A DNA stretch of 64,000 nucleotides from Lewinellaceae bacterium (GCA_020636255.1 JACJYE010000009.1:124001-188000); one strand, 5' to 3'. Shown: positions 34,745 to 44,687, numbered from the stretch's first letter. A program made the numbers and translations. The notes: generated by a model from the letters alone, not told the origin.

Positions 34745-37700
34745 ATGAGAGCATTCATCAACTATTTTATAAAATTCCCGATAGCGGCCAACCTTATTAT
34801 GTTCGGGGTGCTCATCATGGGCGTGGTGGGCATGTTCAACATGAAATCCACCTTTTTCCCTGAAGTGGAAAGCCGCATCATACAGATACAGGTCGTTTAT
34901 CCCGGCGCCTCTCCCGAAGAGGTCGAGGAAGGCATTATCAAAAAGATCGAGGAAAACCTCAAAGGCGTGACCGGCGTGGAGCGCTACACTTCCGTATCGA
35001 AAGAGAACAGCGGTACGGTAACGGTGGAGGTGTTCAAAGGGTATAAACCGGGCCTCGTCCTGCAGGACGTAAAGAACGCCGTCGACCAGATCAGCTCTTT
35101 TCCGGTAGGTATGGAACCTCCCATCGTCTTCAACCAGGAAAATCTGGGCTTCGCCATCAGCTACGCCATCAGCGGCGATGTGAACCTGAAAACGCTGAAG
35201 GAATACGGGCGCAAGGTGGAAGATGGCCTACTGGGCATCGATGGTATCTCCAAGGTGAGCCTGAGCGGTTTTCCGGAAGAAGAGATCGAGATCGCTTTCC
35301 GGGAACAGGATCTTCGGGCTTACGGCCTGACGTTCCAGCAGGCTACCCAGGCCGTGCGCAACGCCAATATTGAACTCACCGGCGGCACCATCAAGGGCGC
35401 GGATGAAGAACTGCTGGTGCGCGCCCGCAACAAAGCCTACCATGCGGAAGGCCTTCGGGATATCGTCGTCAAAACCACTGCCGACGGCGGTGTCGTGCGC
35501 CTGCACCAGATCGCTGCCATCACCGACAAGTGGGCGGACAACCCCAGCCGCAGTTATCTCAACGGCCACCCTTCCGTCGTGGTTACGGTGCAAAACACCC
35601 TGGAGGAAGATATGATCTCCATTACGAACAAGGTGCAGGCCTATATGGAGGAGTTCAATGCGACGAACGATGCCGTACAGGCTACGATGATCCGCGACGG
35701 CTCGGTCATCCTGCGGCAGCGCATCGGGCTGCTCACGGAGAACGGCATACTGGGCTTCGTCATCGTGGTGTTGTTGCTGGCCATGTTCCTGAACTGGCGC
35801 CTGGCCTTCTGGGTGGCCATTTCCATTCCTATCTCCTTTGCCGGCATGTTCATCATGGCCAATGCGCTGGGCATTACCATCAACGTGATCTCGCTCTTCG
35901 GCATGATCCTCGTGATCGGTATTCTGGTTGACGACGGCATCGTGATCGGGGAGAATATTTACCAGTACTACGAAAGGGGTGAGCCGCGGCTCAAAGCGGC
36001 CCTCGACGGCACCATGCAGGTGTTGCCGGCGGTGTTCTCCGCTATCATCACGACGGTGCTGGCCTTTGCCGCTTTCCTTTTCATCGACGGCAGGATGGGC
36101 GATTTCTTTTCGGAGATGGCCATCGTGGTCATTTTTTCCCTCACCTTCTCCCTGATCGAAGGGGCCATTATTCTGCCGACCCACGTAGCCCACAGCAAGG
36201 CCCTGAGCCCCGACAGGCAGCCCAACCGCCTGCAGCGGGCCTTTGATAAAATGATGTACTGGATGCGCGACCGCACCTATGCACCTGTGCTGCGGTTTGC
36301 CATGCACAACAAGTTCCTGTCCTTTGCCATTATCACCGCCGTGCTCGTCCTGACTTTCGGCGCCATTGGTGGCGGCATCATCCGGACGACCTTTTTCCCC
36401 GTTATCGAGCGCGACGACATCCAGATCACCCTGCAGATGCCCGCCGGCACCCGCGAGCATATTACCATGGACTGGCTGAGCCATATCGAAGAGGCTGCCT
36501 GGCGCGCCAACGAACAGCTCAGCGAGCACTATTTCAAGGGAGAAAAGCAGGCGATACAGCGGGTAGAAAAGAACCTGGGCCCCAGCACCTATGCCGGCAG
36601 CCTTAGCGTCAACCTGCTCGACGGTGAAAGCCGCGACAGCCTTTCCCTGCGCGAAGTGATCAACGCCATCCGCCTTGAGGTGGGCGACATTCCCATGGCT
36701 GAGGTCGTTTCCTACGGGGCGCAAACAGCTTTTGGCAAGCCCATATCCATCTCCCTGGTCGGGGAGAACTACAATGAGCTGAAGCAGGCCACCGAACAGG
36801 CCAAATCGGAAATGGCGGCCCTTTCGGAACTGGCCGATGTGGTCGACAACAACCAGGAAGGGTTGCGCGAGGTGAATATCACCCTCAAGGAAAAAGGGCG
36901 TTACCTCGGGCTCAACCTCCAGGAAGTAGTAGGGCAGGTGCGCAGCGGCTTTTTCGGTAGCGAAGTACAGCGCCTGCAGCGCGGCCGCGATGAAGTGCGC
37001 GTTTGGGTGCGCTACGACGAATCGGACCGCTCGGGCCTGGCCAAACTCCAGGATATGCGCGTGCGCTTTCAGGACGGGCGCGAGTTCCCGCTCTCCGAAA
37101 TTGCCAACCTGGAGGTCAAACGCGGCGTCATCAATATCAACCACATCGACGGCAAAAGAGAGATCAAAGTGGAGGCGGACGTGGCCAACGATGATGTGTC
37201 GGTAAGCGATATGACGGCCACCCTGAAGAGTGAAATACTACCCAGGGTGCTGGCGAACTACCCCTCGGTGTCGCCCCTGTTCGAAGGGCAGAACCGCGAG
37301 CAGGAAAAATCGGCCAAGTCGATGCAGGCCGTCGGGATCGTCATGCTGGCGCTCATGTTTTTTGTCATCGCCCTCACTTTCCGGTCTATCGGCCAGACGG
37401 TGGCCGTTTTCCTGCTCATGCCTTTCGGCATGATCGGCGTGGGCTGGGGGCACTGGCTCATGGGCTTACCGATCAGCCTCTTCTCCTTTTTGGGTATTAT
37501 CGCGCTGATCGGTATTCTGGTCAACGACGCCCTGGTGTTCGTTACCACTTATAACAGGCTGATCGAGGATGGGATGTCGCAGATGGATGCGATCTACGAA
37601 GCCGGCGTATCGCGCTTCAGGCCCATCGTGCTCACTTCGGTAACTACCTTCGCCGGCCTTGCGCCCCTGTTGCTGGAGCGGAGCCTGCAGGCACAGTTCC

Positions 37701-37966
37701 TCATTCCCATGGCCATCGCCATTTCCTTTGGCCTGATGGCCACAACGGCCGTTATCCTGATCCTGCTGCCGGTGTTCCTGATCGCCGTCAACCGCGTCAA
37801 GGCCTACGCTGCGTATGCCTGGAACGGCGTGAAGCCAACCTACGAGGCCGTAGAGCCTGCCCTGCGCCGCGAGACGGGTTACGAATTCCTGTGGTATGTG
37901 TTCTTCACCGTCATAGGCCTAACGGTAGTGGTTGCCTTGTGGAGCAAGGGGATGTTGCCTTTTTAA
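34745..37966 (+). CDS. RND efflux permease
   Basis: 1073 aa, the normal length. The first helix is followed by the porter region (VVYPGASPEEVEEGIIKKIE), and helix 4 carries ILVIGILVDDGIVIGENI with the two aspartates of the proton relay. The second half repeats the plan (GIIALIGILVNDALVFVTTY). It pumps substrates from the periplasm or inner membrane using the proton gradient. The stop TAA at 37964-37966 runs directly into a 21-bp tandem repeat. Substrate class (drug or lipid type rather than heavy metal) is not certain. Confidence 0.93.
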   Translation: MRAFINYFIKFPIAANLIMFGVLIMGVVGMFNMKSTFFPEVESRIIQIQVVYPGASPEEVEEGIIKKIEENLKGVTGVERYTSVSKENSGTVTVEVFKGYKPGLVLQDVKNAVDQISSFPVGMEPPIVFNQENLGFAISYAISGDVNLKTLKEYGRKVEDGLLGIDGISKVSLSGFPEEEIEIAFREQDLRAYGLTFQQATQAVRNANIELTGGTIKGADEELLVRARNKAYHAEGLRDIVVKTTADGGVVRLHQIAAITDKWADNPSRSYLNGHPSVVVTVQNTLEEDMISITNKVQAYMEEFNATNDAVQATMIRDGSVILRQRIGLLTENGILGFVIVVLLLAMFLNWRLAFWVAISIPISFAGMFIMANALGITINVISLFGMILVIGILVDDGIVIGENIYQYYERGEPRLKAALDGTMQVLPAVFSAIITTVLAFAAFLFIDGRMGDFFSEMAIVVIFSLTFSLIEGAIILPTHVAHSKALSPDRQPNRLQRAFDKMMYWMRDRTYAPVLRFAMHNKFLSFAIITAVLVLTFGAIGGGIIRTTFFPVIERDDIQITLQMPAGTREHITMDWLSHIEEAAWRANEQLSEHYFKGEKQAIQRVEKNLGPSTYAGSLSVNLLDGESRDSLSLREVINAIRLEVGDIPMAEVVSYGAQTAFGKPISISLVGENYNELKQATEQAKSEMAALSELADVVDNNQEGLREVNITLKEKGRYLGLNLQEVVGQVRSGFFGSEVQRLQRGRDEVRVWVRYDESDRSGLAKLQDMRVRFQDGREFPLSEIANLEVKRGVININHIDGKREIKVEADVANDDVSVSDMTATLKSEILPRVLANYPSVSPLFEGQNREQEKSAKSMQAVGIVMLALMFFVIALTFRSIGQTVAVFLLMPFGMIGVGWGHWLMGLPISLFSFLGIIALIGILVNDALVFVTTYNRLIEDGMSQMDAIYEAGVSRFRPIVLTSVTTFAGLAPLLLERSLQAQFLIPMAIAISFGLMATTAVILILLPVFLIAVNRVKAYAAYAWNGVKPTYEAVEPALRRETGYEFLWYVFFTVIGLTVVVALWSKGMLPF

Positions 37967-38070
37967 GGTTAAAGGGGAAAGGTTTAAGGTTAAAGGGGAA
38001 AGGTTTAAGGTTAAAGGGGAAAGGTTTAAGGTTAAAGGGAAGGGGCAAGGTTTAAGGTTAAAGGGGCAAG
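37967..38070 (+). repeat. 21-bp tandem repeat, about five copies
   Basis: The unit AAGGTTAAAGGGGAAAGGTTT starts right after the RND stop codon, with the later copies degenerate. The same motif returns once at 38590-38607, on the other side of the 124-bp array. Being 21 bp it stays in frame (KVKGERF per unit in one frame), but no gene uses it. Confidence 0.85.
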
Positions 38071-38081
38071 GGACACCAGCA

Positions 38082-38130
38082 CAGATAGCAGGCATCTCTA
38101 GCAGCAACGCAGAGAGATGCCTGCTATCTG
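38082..38130. repeat. 18-bp perfect inverted repeat
   Basis: 38082-38099 and 38113-38130 are exact inverted repeats with a 13-nt loop. It may end the efflux message; there is no U-run. Confidence 0.6.
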
Positions 38131-38200
38131 CGCAGCCACGGGCATCGTCCCCAGGCAAAGGAAGACGGGGCTCTGTCCCGTCATTATTCAATGTCGTCGC

Positions 38201-38582
38201 GGCGGAGCCTGCCATCTCGCCCAAAGGGCGGATGAGCATCAACAGGGATACCCCCTTGTCCATCTCGCCCAAAGGGCGTTAACAGATCAGCCACGGGCAG
38301 CGCCCGTGGACGAAAAGCCATTGTGGCGGAGCCTGCCATCTCGCCCAAAGGGCGGATGAGCATCAACAGGGATACCCCCTTGTCCATCTCGCCCAAAGGG
38401 CGTTAACAGATCAGCCACGGGCAGCGCCCGTGGACGAAAAGCCATTGTGGCGGAGCCTGCCATCTCGCCCAAAGGGCGGATGAGCATCAACAGGGATACC
38501 CCCTTGTCCATCTCGCCCAAAGGGCGTTAACAGATCAGCCACGGGCAGCGCCCGTGGACGAAAAGGCGTAGTGGCGGAGCCT
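38201..38582. repeat. 124-bp tandem repeat, three copies plus a stub
   Basis: Copies begin at 38201, 38325 and 38449, with a partial one at 38573; the period is exactly 124 bp. Each holds two CGCCCAAAGGGCG palindromes and one CCACGGGCAGCGCCCGTGG palindrome. The same building blocks form a 73-bp array at 63147-63290. Frames running through it are not genes. Confidence 0.9.
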
Positions 38583-38631
38583 CGGGCTAAGGTTAAAGGG
38601 GACAAGTTAAAACGAATATAATACGACACGT

Positions 38632-39159
38632 ATGCAACGCATAGCAATCGATATGGATGAGGTGATCGCCGATGTGCGGCCGAAATTCCTGAGCTTGTAC
38701 GAGCGGGAATTCGGCAGGCCATTGGTGAAGGAAGAATATTGGGGAAAAAAGGTCTATCAGTTGCCGGGGGCTGCCCACATACGGGAGTGCCTGCATGAGA
38801 AGGGCTTCTTTGCCGGCCTGCCGGTGATACCGGGCAGCCAGGAATGCATCAGGGAGCTCATGGAGCGCTACGAGGTGTTCATCGTGACGGCAGCCATGGA
38901 ATTTCGCGCTTCGTTTGAAGACAAGTTCGATTGGCTGCAGGAGCACTTTCCTTTCATCCACTGGAAAAACATCGTTTTTTGCGGTGATAAAAGTATCATC
39001 AGCGCCAATTACATGATCGACGACCACGCGTTCAACCTGGAGCATTTTCAGGGCAAAGGGCTGCTGTATACGGCCTCGCACAATGTCCATGAAACCCGGT
39101 TTACACGGGTCGACAACTGGGAGGATATACGGGCTTTTTTCAGGGCGCAGGGCGCATGA
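38632..39159 (+). CDS. 5'(3')-deoxyribonucleotidase-like HAD phosphatase (NT5C type)
   Basis: 175 aa. IAIDMDEVIADV is the HAD motif I with the nucleophile and general-acid aspartates. IVTAAMEF is motif II, and FCGDKSIISANYMIDDH holds the motif III lysine and motif IV aspartates. The size and the LPVIPGSQECIREL segment match bacterial NT5C proteins, which remove the phosphate from deoxynucleoside monophosphates. It converges with the TauE gene, and the two frames overlap by 20 bp (39140-39159). Confidence 0.85.
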   Translation: MQRIAIDMDEVIADVRPKFLSLYEREFGRPLVKEEYWGKKVYQLPGAAHIRECLHEKGFFAGLPVIPGSQECIRELMERYEVFIVTAAMEFRASFEDKFDWLQEHFPFIHWKNIVFCGDKSIISANYMIDDHAFNLEHFQGKGLLYTASHNVHETRFTRVDNWEDIRAFFRAQGA

Positions 39160-40243
39160 GGGCCTCTGCGTTCGTGCGGCGGCGGTAGCGCAGCATCAGC
39201 CAGAAGGCGAGGGCGCAGAAGGCGAGGGCGGAAAGTGTAGCCAGGACCTCCGGCGTATTCCGGATGGGCACCAGCCAGAGGGTGGTTACCAGCTCGAGGC
39301 TGATGAGTGTAAGAATGAAATTGATGACGAAGTAGCGGTTGGCCTTTGAAACGATGAAAGCCCCCAGCGGCGCTCCGATGATGACCACTTCGACGGCAAC
39401 CAGCCAGTAGTTCCACATCGGGCCGATGTCGCGGGATATGACGCCGTGCAGGAAAAAACCTACCCAGGAATTGATGGCCATGATGATGACCGTGGTGGGT
39501 GTGCTCACTCTCTCATCGACGCCAAAAGCGAGGGTCAGCACCATAAAGGTGATGACGTCGATGCCGGAGCCTACCTGTGCGGCAAAAGTGCCGCCGAGGA
39601 TACCCAGGGCGAAGAAAAGTAGCCGGTAGCGGGGGCCCCAGCCGGGCATGGAAGGCAAAGGCTTCCATTTATGTATGTAGGTGCTCAGGAAAAGCGCGCA
39701 GCCGAAAGCGGTTGTCACGAAAGTGAACAATACCTTGGGGTAGGGGTTTGGAACCTGAACCCAGTAAGTACCCAGCACGTGCCCGAGCACTCCGCCCAGC
39801 GACACCCAGGCCACGACGCGCGGCAGGATGCGGATCTTCCGGGTGATGATGAACAGGGAGGCCATGCCCATGCCGAACGACTGTATCATGAGGGAAAAGG
39901 TGCGCGCATCGGTGGGCGCCAGGTGTAAGACTTTGGTGAAAACGGGAAAGGCCACGGCGCCGCCACCTTCGGCGGTGGCCCCGGCGACGAACGAACCCAG
40001 CACCATCGTCAGCGAGGCAGGCCAGTATTCGCGGAAAAGGCCCCAGCTATTGGAAAAGGACATATACGACGCCCAAATGGCATAGATAATACATACCAGG
40101 GCGGGGTAGATCAGCCGCCGCCGCCGGGCGTACCAGCCGGCCAGCGGGCGGAGGGGATGTGAAGCAGGGGCGTCGCCGGTAAACGGAACGCCTGAGGGCA
40201 TGGGGTCCATAATTTGCCAGAAAGTTGGTGATACCGTTCCCAT
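39140..40243 (-). CDS. TauE/SafE family sulfite/anion permease
   Basis: 367 aa from the ATG at 40241-40243 (a second ATG at 40210 is possible). A CAAAGATA complement (TATCTTTG box) at 40274-40281 rules out the longer frame reaching 40450. Eight or so membrane helices are visible. The family signature is in GSFVAGATAEGGGAVAFPVFTK and again in GILGGTFAAQVGSGIDVITF, the two half-repeats. Members export or import sulfite, sulfoacetate or other sulfur anions. The substrate is unknown and no sulfur gene adjoins. Confidence 0.85.
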   Translation of the reverse strand: MGTVSPTFWQIMDPMPSGVPFTGDAPASHPLRPLAGWYARRRRLIYPALVCIIYAIWASYMSFSNSWGLFREYWPASLTMVLGSFVAGATAEGGGAVAFPVFTKVLHLAPTDARTFSLMIQSFGMGMASLFIITRKIRILPRVVAWVSLGGVLGHVLGTYWVQVPNPYPKVLFTFVTTAFGCALFLSTYIHKWKPLPSMPGWGPRYRLLFFALGILGGTFAAQVGSGIDVITFMVLTLAFGVDERVSTPTTVIIMAINSWVGFFLHGVISRDIGPMWNYWLVAVEVVIIGAPLGAFIVSKANRYFVINFILTLISLELVTTLWLVPIRNTPEVLATLSALAFCALAFWLMLRYRRRTNAEALMRPAP

Positions 40244-40273
40244 GCGGTGTTGTACCGATGCGGGAGGGCGGCC

Positions 40274-40281
40274 CAAAGATA
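40274..40281 (-). promoter_or_regulatory. -7 box of the TauE/SafE promoter
   Basis: TATCTTTG on the minus strand, about 30 bp before the ATG at 40243. It also shows that the frame upstream of it is not coding. Confidence 0.55.
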
Positions 40282-40391
40282 TGGAAAAAGCAGCCCTTAG
40301 TTGCTGCGGCTTTTTTGCTGCTGTAAGCACCTGAAGGCGCAGGCTGAATTCCGTATCTTCGGCCGATATTCTTTTGTAGACTACTATACGC

Positions 40392-40802
40392 ATGAAGTTG
40401 GATTGGGATACACTTTGGCAGCTCTTTAAAATGAAACTGCGTTTTGCCATGACCGGGGCGATAGCGACTTCGGTTGATTACGTCGTGTATCTGCTGCTGG
40501 TGAACAGGTTCTTTTCGCCGGTGGTGTCGAACATCATCTCCTATTCCAGTGGCATGGTCGTCAACTTCATGCTGCAGAAGCGCTTCGTATTCCAGCTGCA
40601 GGGCTCGGTGCGGCGCGCTTTCCTGTTGTCGGTATTGGTATCTTTGGGGGGGATGGCGATTAGCACCGGCATTATCTACGGCCTGAACACCATGGCGTTT
40701 TTCGCCCGTTACCAGTTCATCACCAAGCTGTGCGCCACCGGAACGGTCTTTTTTTACAACTTCTACTTCAAAAGATATGTATTTGAAAGAAAGTTCATCT
40801 GA
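40392..40802 (+). CDS. GtrA family membrane protein
   Basis: 136 aa with four membrane helices. FAMTGAIATSVDYVVYLLLV and YSSGMVVNFMLQKRFVF are the family's signatures. GtrA proteins are thought to flip lipid-linked sugars for surface polysaccharide or teichoic acid decoration. Its diverged partner is the TauE gene, and no glycosyltransferase adjoins. The start is well defined by ATG at 40392. Confidence 0.88.
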   Translation: MKLDWDTLWQLFKMKLRFAMTGAIATSVDYVVYLLLVNRFFSPVVSNIISYSSGMVVNFMLQKRFVFQLQGSVRRAFLLSVLVSLGGMAISTGIIYGLNTMAFFARYQFITKLCATGTVFFYNFYFKRYVFERKFI

Positions 40803-40876
40803 AAGCCGCCCTTTACCGGTTTTGTGATGTGCTGTTTTTACCAGGCTTAACTTATTAAAGCATAAATAACGACCCA

Positions 40877-42226
40877 TTGAAAATGAAGGATCTACTGACC
40901 ACACTATTCGCCCTGGCTTTGCTGGCCGGCAGCCTCCCGGCCCAGTCGCCGCTCAGCTTGTCGGATGCCATACAAACAGGGTTGGCCAACAACTTTCAGA
41001 TTCAGATCACCGAGATGCAGCGCGACGTCGCAGCCAATAACGACGACTGGGCGATAGCCGGGCGCTATCCTTCGATCAACCTGGCCATCAATTCCAATAA
41101 CAGCTATCGCAACCAGAGCAACCCCGCCGGCCCGCTGACCAAGCTGAATTCGGTCAGCCCGGGCCTCACACCAGGGGTGGAAGCGAGCTGGGTATTGTTC
41201 GACGGCTACAGGGTGCGCTATACCAAACAGCAGCTGGAGCAACAGGTACAGCTACAGGAAGGGAATATCCGCCTGGCGGTCGAAAGCGCCATCCAGCGTA
41301 TCATCCAGTCCTATTACAGCGCTCTGGTGCAGCAGGAGCAACTGGCCGTGGTGGAGGAAGTGCTCACCTTGTCGCGCGACAGGGTCGCTTATCAGGAACT
41401 GCGCAAGGAGTTCGGACAGGCCAGCACCTTTGACATCCTTCAGACTACCGACGCCTATCTGAACGACTCCATCAACTACGTGGTGCAGCTCAATACCTTC
41501 GAGTCGGCCCTGCGCAACCTCAACCTCGCTATGGGCGTCGACGATCTCGGCGCCCGGTACGCCCTGACAGACCAACTGGCCTACGAAGCTCAGGACTATG
41601 CCTACGAAACCCTGGAACAGCGCATGCTGGCCAGCAACCACCAGCTTCAGAACCAACTGGCCAACCGCGAACTAGCCTCCATTAACACCCGTATACAGGA
41701 GTCCGAGCTGCGGCCATCGGTCAGCATGCAGGCCGGCGCAAACTACAACGTCGGCATATCCTTCGGGGAGCAGACCCTCGAATTCGGCGCCAATATCAGC
41801 ACCCGGTCCCTGCCGGAAGTGGCGGCCAAGACCTTCACCGGTTTCGTCAATTTTAATGCTACCTACCCGTTGTTCGACGGCGGGGTGCGCCGCAAGCGCG
41901 TCGAGAATGCCAAAACCGAAGAGCTTATCGCTCAGGCCGGCGTCAGCGACCTGAAGCGCAACCTGAACAACGAGCTGGCCAATACGCTGGCTACGTATAA
42001 TACCCAGAAGCACCTGGTTGGCGTCACTACACAGTTGGTGGACAACGCCCACCGCAACCTGGAGATCGCCGAAGAGCGTTTCCGCGGCGGCCTGATCAAC
42101 TCTTTCGACTACCGCACGATCCAGCTGGGCTATATCAACGCTTCCCAGCAACGCCTCAACGCCCTGTTCAACCTCAAGAATACGGAAACGGAACTGGTCA
42201 GGCTGATCGGCGGGTTGGTGCGGTAG
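40877..42226 (+). CDS. TolC family outer-membrane efflux protein
   Basis: 449 aa with a Sec signal (LLTTLFALALLAGSLPAQ). It has two OEP repeats: SLSDAIQTGLANNFQIQI opens the first, and a long heptad helical stretch with SAIQRIIQSYYSALVQQEQLAVVEEV and a second one (NTLATYNTQKHLVGV, then NAHRNLEIAEERFRGGLIN) follow. TolC proteins trimerise to form the outer-membrane channel. It may serve the RND pump encoded 2.9 kb upstream, from which it is separated by unrelated genes, or the LolC-like gene behind. That pairing is inference. Confidence 0.88.
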   Translation: MKMKDLLTTLFALALLAGSLPAQSPLSLSDAIQTGLANNFQIQITEMQRDVAANNDDWAIAGRYPSINLAINSNNSYRNQSNPAGPLTKLNSVSPGLTPGVEASWVLFDGYRVRYTKQQLEQQVQLQEGNIRLAVESAIQRIIQSYYSALVQQEQLAVVEEVLTLSRDRVAYQELRKEFGQASTFDILQTTDAYLNDSINYVVQLNTFESALRNLNLAMGVDDLGARYALTDQLAYEAQDYAYETLEQRMLASNHQLQNQLANRELASINTRIQESELRPSVSMQAGANYNVGISFGEQTLEFGANISTRSLPEVAAKTFTGFVNFNATYPLFDGGVRRKRVENAKTEELIAQAGVSDLKRNLNNELANTLATYNTQKHLVGVTTQLVDNAHRNLEIAEERFRGGLINSFDYRTIQLGYINASQQRLNALFNLKNTETELVRLIGGLVR

Positions 42227-42325
42227 GGGGATGGGGCCAGAAACATCCCTTCTCATCCATAATAAGCTGGTAATTGAACGGAATGATTAACTTTACCGGG
42301 AAACGTCAAGAATAGAAAACGGGTA

Positions 42326-43549
42326 ATGAACCTTCCCTTACGCATAGCACGGCGTTATCTGTTCGCCAAAAAGTCAACCAATGCGATCAATATCATCACG
42401 GGTATTGCTGTTTTTGGCATAGCGGTCGGATCGGCGGCATTGGTGTTGGTGTTGTCGGTCTTCAATGGGTTTGAGGACCTCATCATGATGATGTACAGCA
42501 ATTTCAACCCCGACGTGAAGGTGATACCTGCCAGGGGCAAGACCTTCGAGGCCGATTCGGTGCTGGTGGCCCGCCTGGAAGCGGTCGAAGGGGTGGCCTA
42601 TGTGAGCCGGACGCTGGAAGAGGTCGCTTTTTTCGATTATAAAGACAACCAGGACTTCGGTACCCTTAAAGGGGTGGATGCCAATTTCCACATGGTAGTA
42701 GGTATCGATTCCACGGTGCGGGAGGGCGTATACGCCTTTGAAGACGGAGCCCGCGAGCTGGCGGTCCTCGGGTTGGGCATGCGCAACAAGCTGGCCGCTA
42801 ATGTAGGCGACCGCTTTACGGAAATGGCCGTGTATATGCCCAAGCGCGAGCGTTCGAACAGCCCCCTCGAACAGCCTTTCCGGCATAGTTACATCTATCC
42901 GGGCGGCACTTTTGTCATTCAGCAGGATTTTGACAATGAATTCGTGCTCTCCTCCTTATCCTTCGCCAGGAAGTTGCTGGGTTATTCAGGGCCGGTGGTG
43001 AGCTCCCTCGAGATCCGGCTTACACCCGGAGCATCGGATGCCTATGTGCTCGGACAGATCCGGCAGGTGATGGGAGAAGGCTTTGATGTAAAAGGGCGCT
43101 TCCAGCAGGAGGAGTCCTTCCTCAAGCTGATGCAGGTAGAAAAATGGCTGAGTTACGCCATCGTCAGCCTGATGATGCTTATGGTCGCCTTCAATATCGT
43201 GGGCGCCTTATGGATGGTTGTGCTGGAAAAACAGCGGGACATTTCCATTCTCAAATCTATGGGCGCCACCGATTCTTCGGTCCGCAATATCTTCCTCAAC
43301 GAGGGCCTGCTGCTCAGCCTGCTGGGCATTGTCCTCGGTTTCGTGCTCGCCATCGCGCTCTATGCCATCCAAAAAACGGTAGGCATCATCACCGTGCCGG
43401 GCAATTTTATCGTCGACGCATATCCCATCAGTATGCGGGTAGTTGACTTCCTGGTCGTCATCGTTACTGTAATGGCCATCGGCCTGCTGGCTTCCTGGCC
43501 ACCTGCCCAGCGCGCCCGCCGCGTGCCTGCCATGATGCGGGAAGAGTGA
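42326..43549 (+). CDS. LolC/LolE-type ABC transporter permease (FtsX-like)
   Basis: 407 aa with one N-terminal helix (IITGIAVFGIAVGSAALVLVLSVFNG), a large periplasmic MacB-like domain (residues ~50-260), and three C-terminal helices with the coupling motif EKQRDISILKSMGATDSSVRNIFL. This is the LolC/E layout for moving lipoproteins off the inner membrane. No ATP-binding gene adjoins. The toxins of the island are lipoproteins, but a link is not implied. It ends before the DUF5074 gene, which converges from the right. Confidence 0.87.
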   Translation: MNLPLRIARRYLFAKKSTNAINIITGIAVFGIAVGSAALVLVLSVFNGFEDLIMMMYSNFNPDVKVIPARGKTFEADSVLVARLEAVEGVAYVSRTLEEVAFFDYKDNQDFGTLKGVDANFHMVVGIDSTVREGVYAFEDGARELAVLGLGMRNKLAANVGDRFTEMAVYMPKRERSNSPLEQPFRHSYIYPGGTFVIQQDFDNEFVLSSLSFARKLLGYSGPVVSSLEIRLTPGASDAYVLGQIRQVMGEGFDVKGRFQQEESFLKLMQVEKWLSYAIVSLMMLMVAFNIVGALWMVVLEKQRDISILKSMGATDSSVRNIFLNEGLLLSLLGIVLGFVLAIALYAIQKTVGIITVPGNFIVDAYPISMRVVDFLVVIVTVMAIGLLASWPPAQRARRVPAMMREE

Positions 43550-43588
43550 ACAGGAGCACAGTAAGCCAGCAGCAAACCGTTTTTTTTC

Positions 43589-44647
43589 TCACCTGAATAT
43601 GAAGCCATTGGGCAGGAAGCCCGCTTCAAACTCCTTGAGCAGGGCGCCCTGGGCACTGTATCTCAGCACTTTGCCACGGCTTTGGAAATCGACGGCATCG
43701 CCCAGCCAGATGTTGCCGGTGGCGGGTTCGATGCCCAGGCCGTAGAACGCCCGGCCATCGCCGCTCACCAATGGCTGCGCGGGTAGTTCAGTATCGTCGA
43801 TATCCAGCACGAACAGGCCGGCAGCGAGGTAATACAAGGTATCGCCGGCGGCATTGGCCGCCAGCCGTGGCGCATACCCCACATTGGTGTCGGAAAACGG
43901 CAGGCTCTTCACGGCAACATGGCTGGCGGGGTTGTACTGGTAGAGCCCACCGGGAGTGTTGCTGTTGAAATCGCCCGCGCAGAGCACCCAGAGCATGCCG
44001 TTTTTGTCGGCCAGCATAGCATTGGGGTTCAGGCCGGTGGCGATGCTGTCGATCAGGCTGTGGGTTTGGGTATCGATGATATAAACCTTATTACTGGGCG
44101 GCGCGCCCCAGGATGAAGGGCAGGCCACAAAAACTTCGGCGCCGATCTTCACCATAACTTCCGACCAGTCTTCAGCCAGCGCGATGGTTTTTACCACCTT
44201 CCGTTCACTCAGGCTCACCACGTTGACCAGCCCATCGTACAGGCCGGAAACATAAGCTTCCTGATCGTTTATCGGCAGCAGGTACCTCGGTGAGCCCAGC
44301 CCTTCAATGGCGCCAGCCGATTCGAAAGTATCCATGTTCGCGATCTCTATGCGCTGAGAGTTGTTAAGCACCAGATAGGCCAGCCCGCCAGAAACGGCCA
44401 TACTTTGCAGGATATCGCCCAAAGGGCGGCCGTTGGCGGCCTGGAACAGGCCCGTTTCCAGCGTTTCCGTTTCGAAGTCGTAAAAAGCCACCGAGGCATT
44501 GCCCTGGTTGAAAAGGCCTTCGTTGGTGATGTAAACGCCTTCGGCTTTATCGGCCGGTTGCGGCTGGGTGTCGTCTTTGCCACAGCTGCTCAGCCATAAC
44601 AGCGAGAGCAGCGCGAAGCATAATAAGCTTTGGTTGCTTTTGTTCAT
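43589..44647 (-). CDS. DUF5074/YncE-like surface lipoprotein of the cobalamin operon
   Basis: 352 aa from the ATG at 44645-44647. The lipoprotein signal (LLCFALLSLLWLSSCGKDD) is followed by a beta-propeller with repeats such as VYITNEGLFNQGNASVAFYD and KVYIIDTQTHSLIDSIATG. Such DUF5074/YncE propellers often sit directly behind a BtuB-like TonB receptor in Bacteroidota and are thought to help bind or pass the corrinoid. Here it follows the receptor by 40 bp on the same strand, behind a cobalamin riboswitch, so it should be co-regulated. Confidence 0.82.
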   Translation of the reverse strand: MNKSNQSLLCFALLSLLWLSSCGKDDTQPQPADKAEGVYITNEGLFNQGNASVAFYDFETETLETGLFQAANGRPLGDILQSMAVSGGLAYLVLNNSQRIEIANMDTFESAGAIEGLGSPRYLLPINDQEAYVSGLYDGLVNVVSLSERKVVKTIALAEDWSEVMVKIGAEVFVACPSSWGAPPSNKVYIIDTQTHSLIDSIATGLNPNAMLADKNGMLWVLCAGDFNSNTPGGLYQYNPASHVAVKSLPFSDTNVGYAPRLAANAAGDTLYYLAAGLFVLDIDDTELPAQPLVSGDGRAFYGLGIEPATGNIWLGDAVDFQSRGKVLRYSAQGALLKEFEAGFLPNGFIFR

Positions 44648-44687
44648 TATCATTTTGATTGTATAGTTATTTAATGGTTATATACGT

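Noticed and set aside
35228..37144. Long antisense frame (638 aa) within the RND permease gene
   Set aside because: It lies wholly opposite a well-supported gene, is His/Asp/Gly-rich and resembles no protein. It is a by-product of GC-rich codon use.
38201..38582. CRISPR array
   Set aside because: The 124-bp units are continuous tandem copies without unique spacers, and no cas gene is near.
37932..38722. Several 70-117 aa frames across the repeat arrays
   Set aside because: They translate the tandem repeats in different frames and have no independent support.
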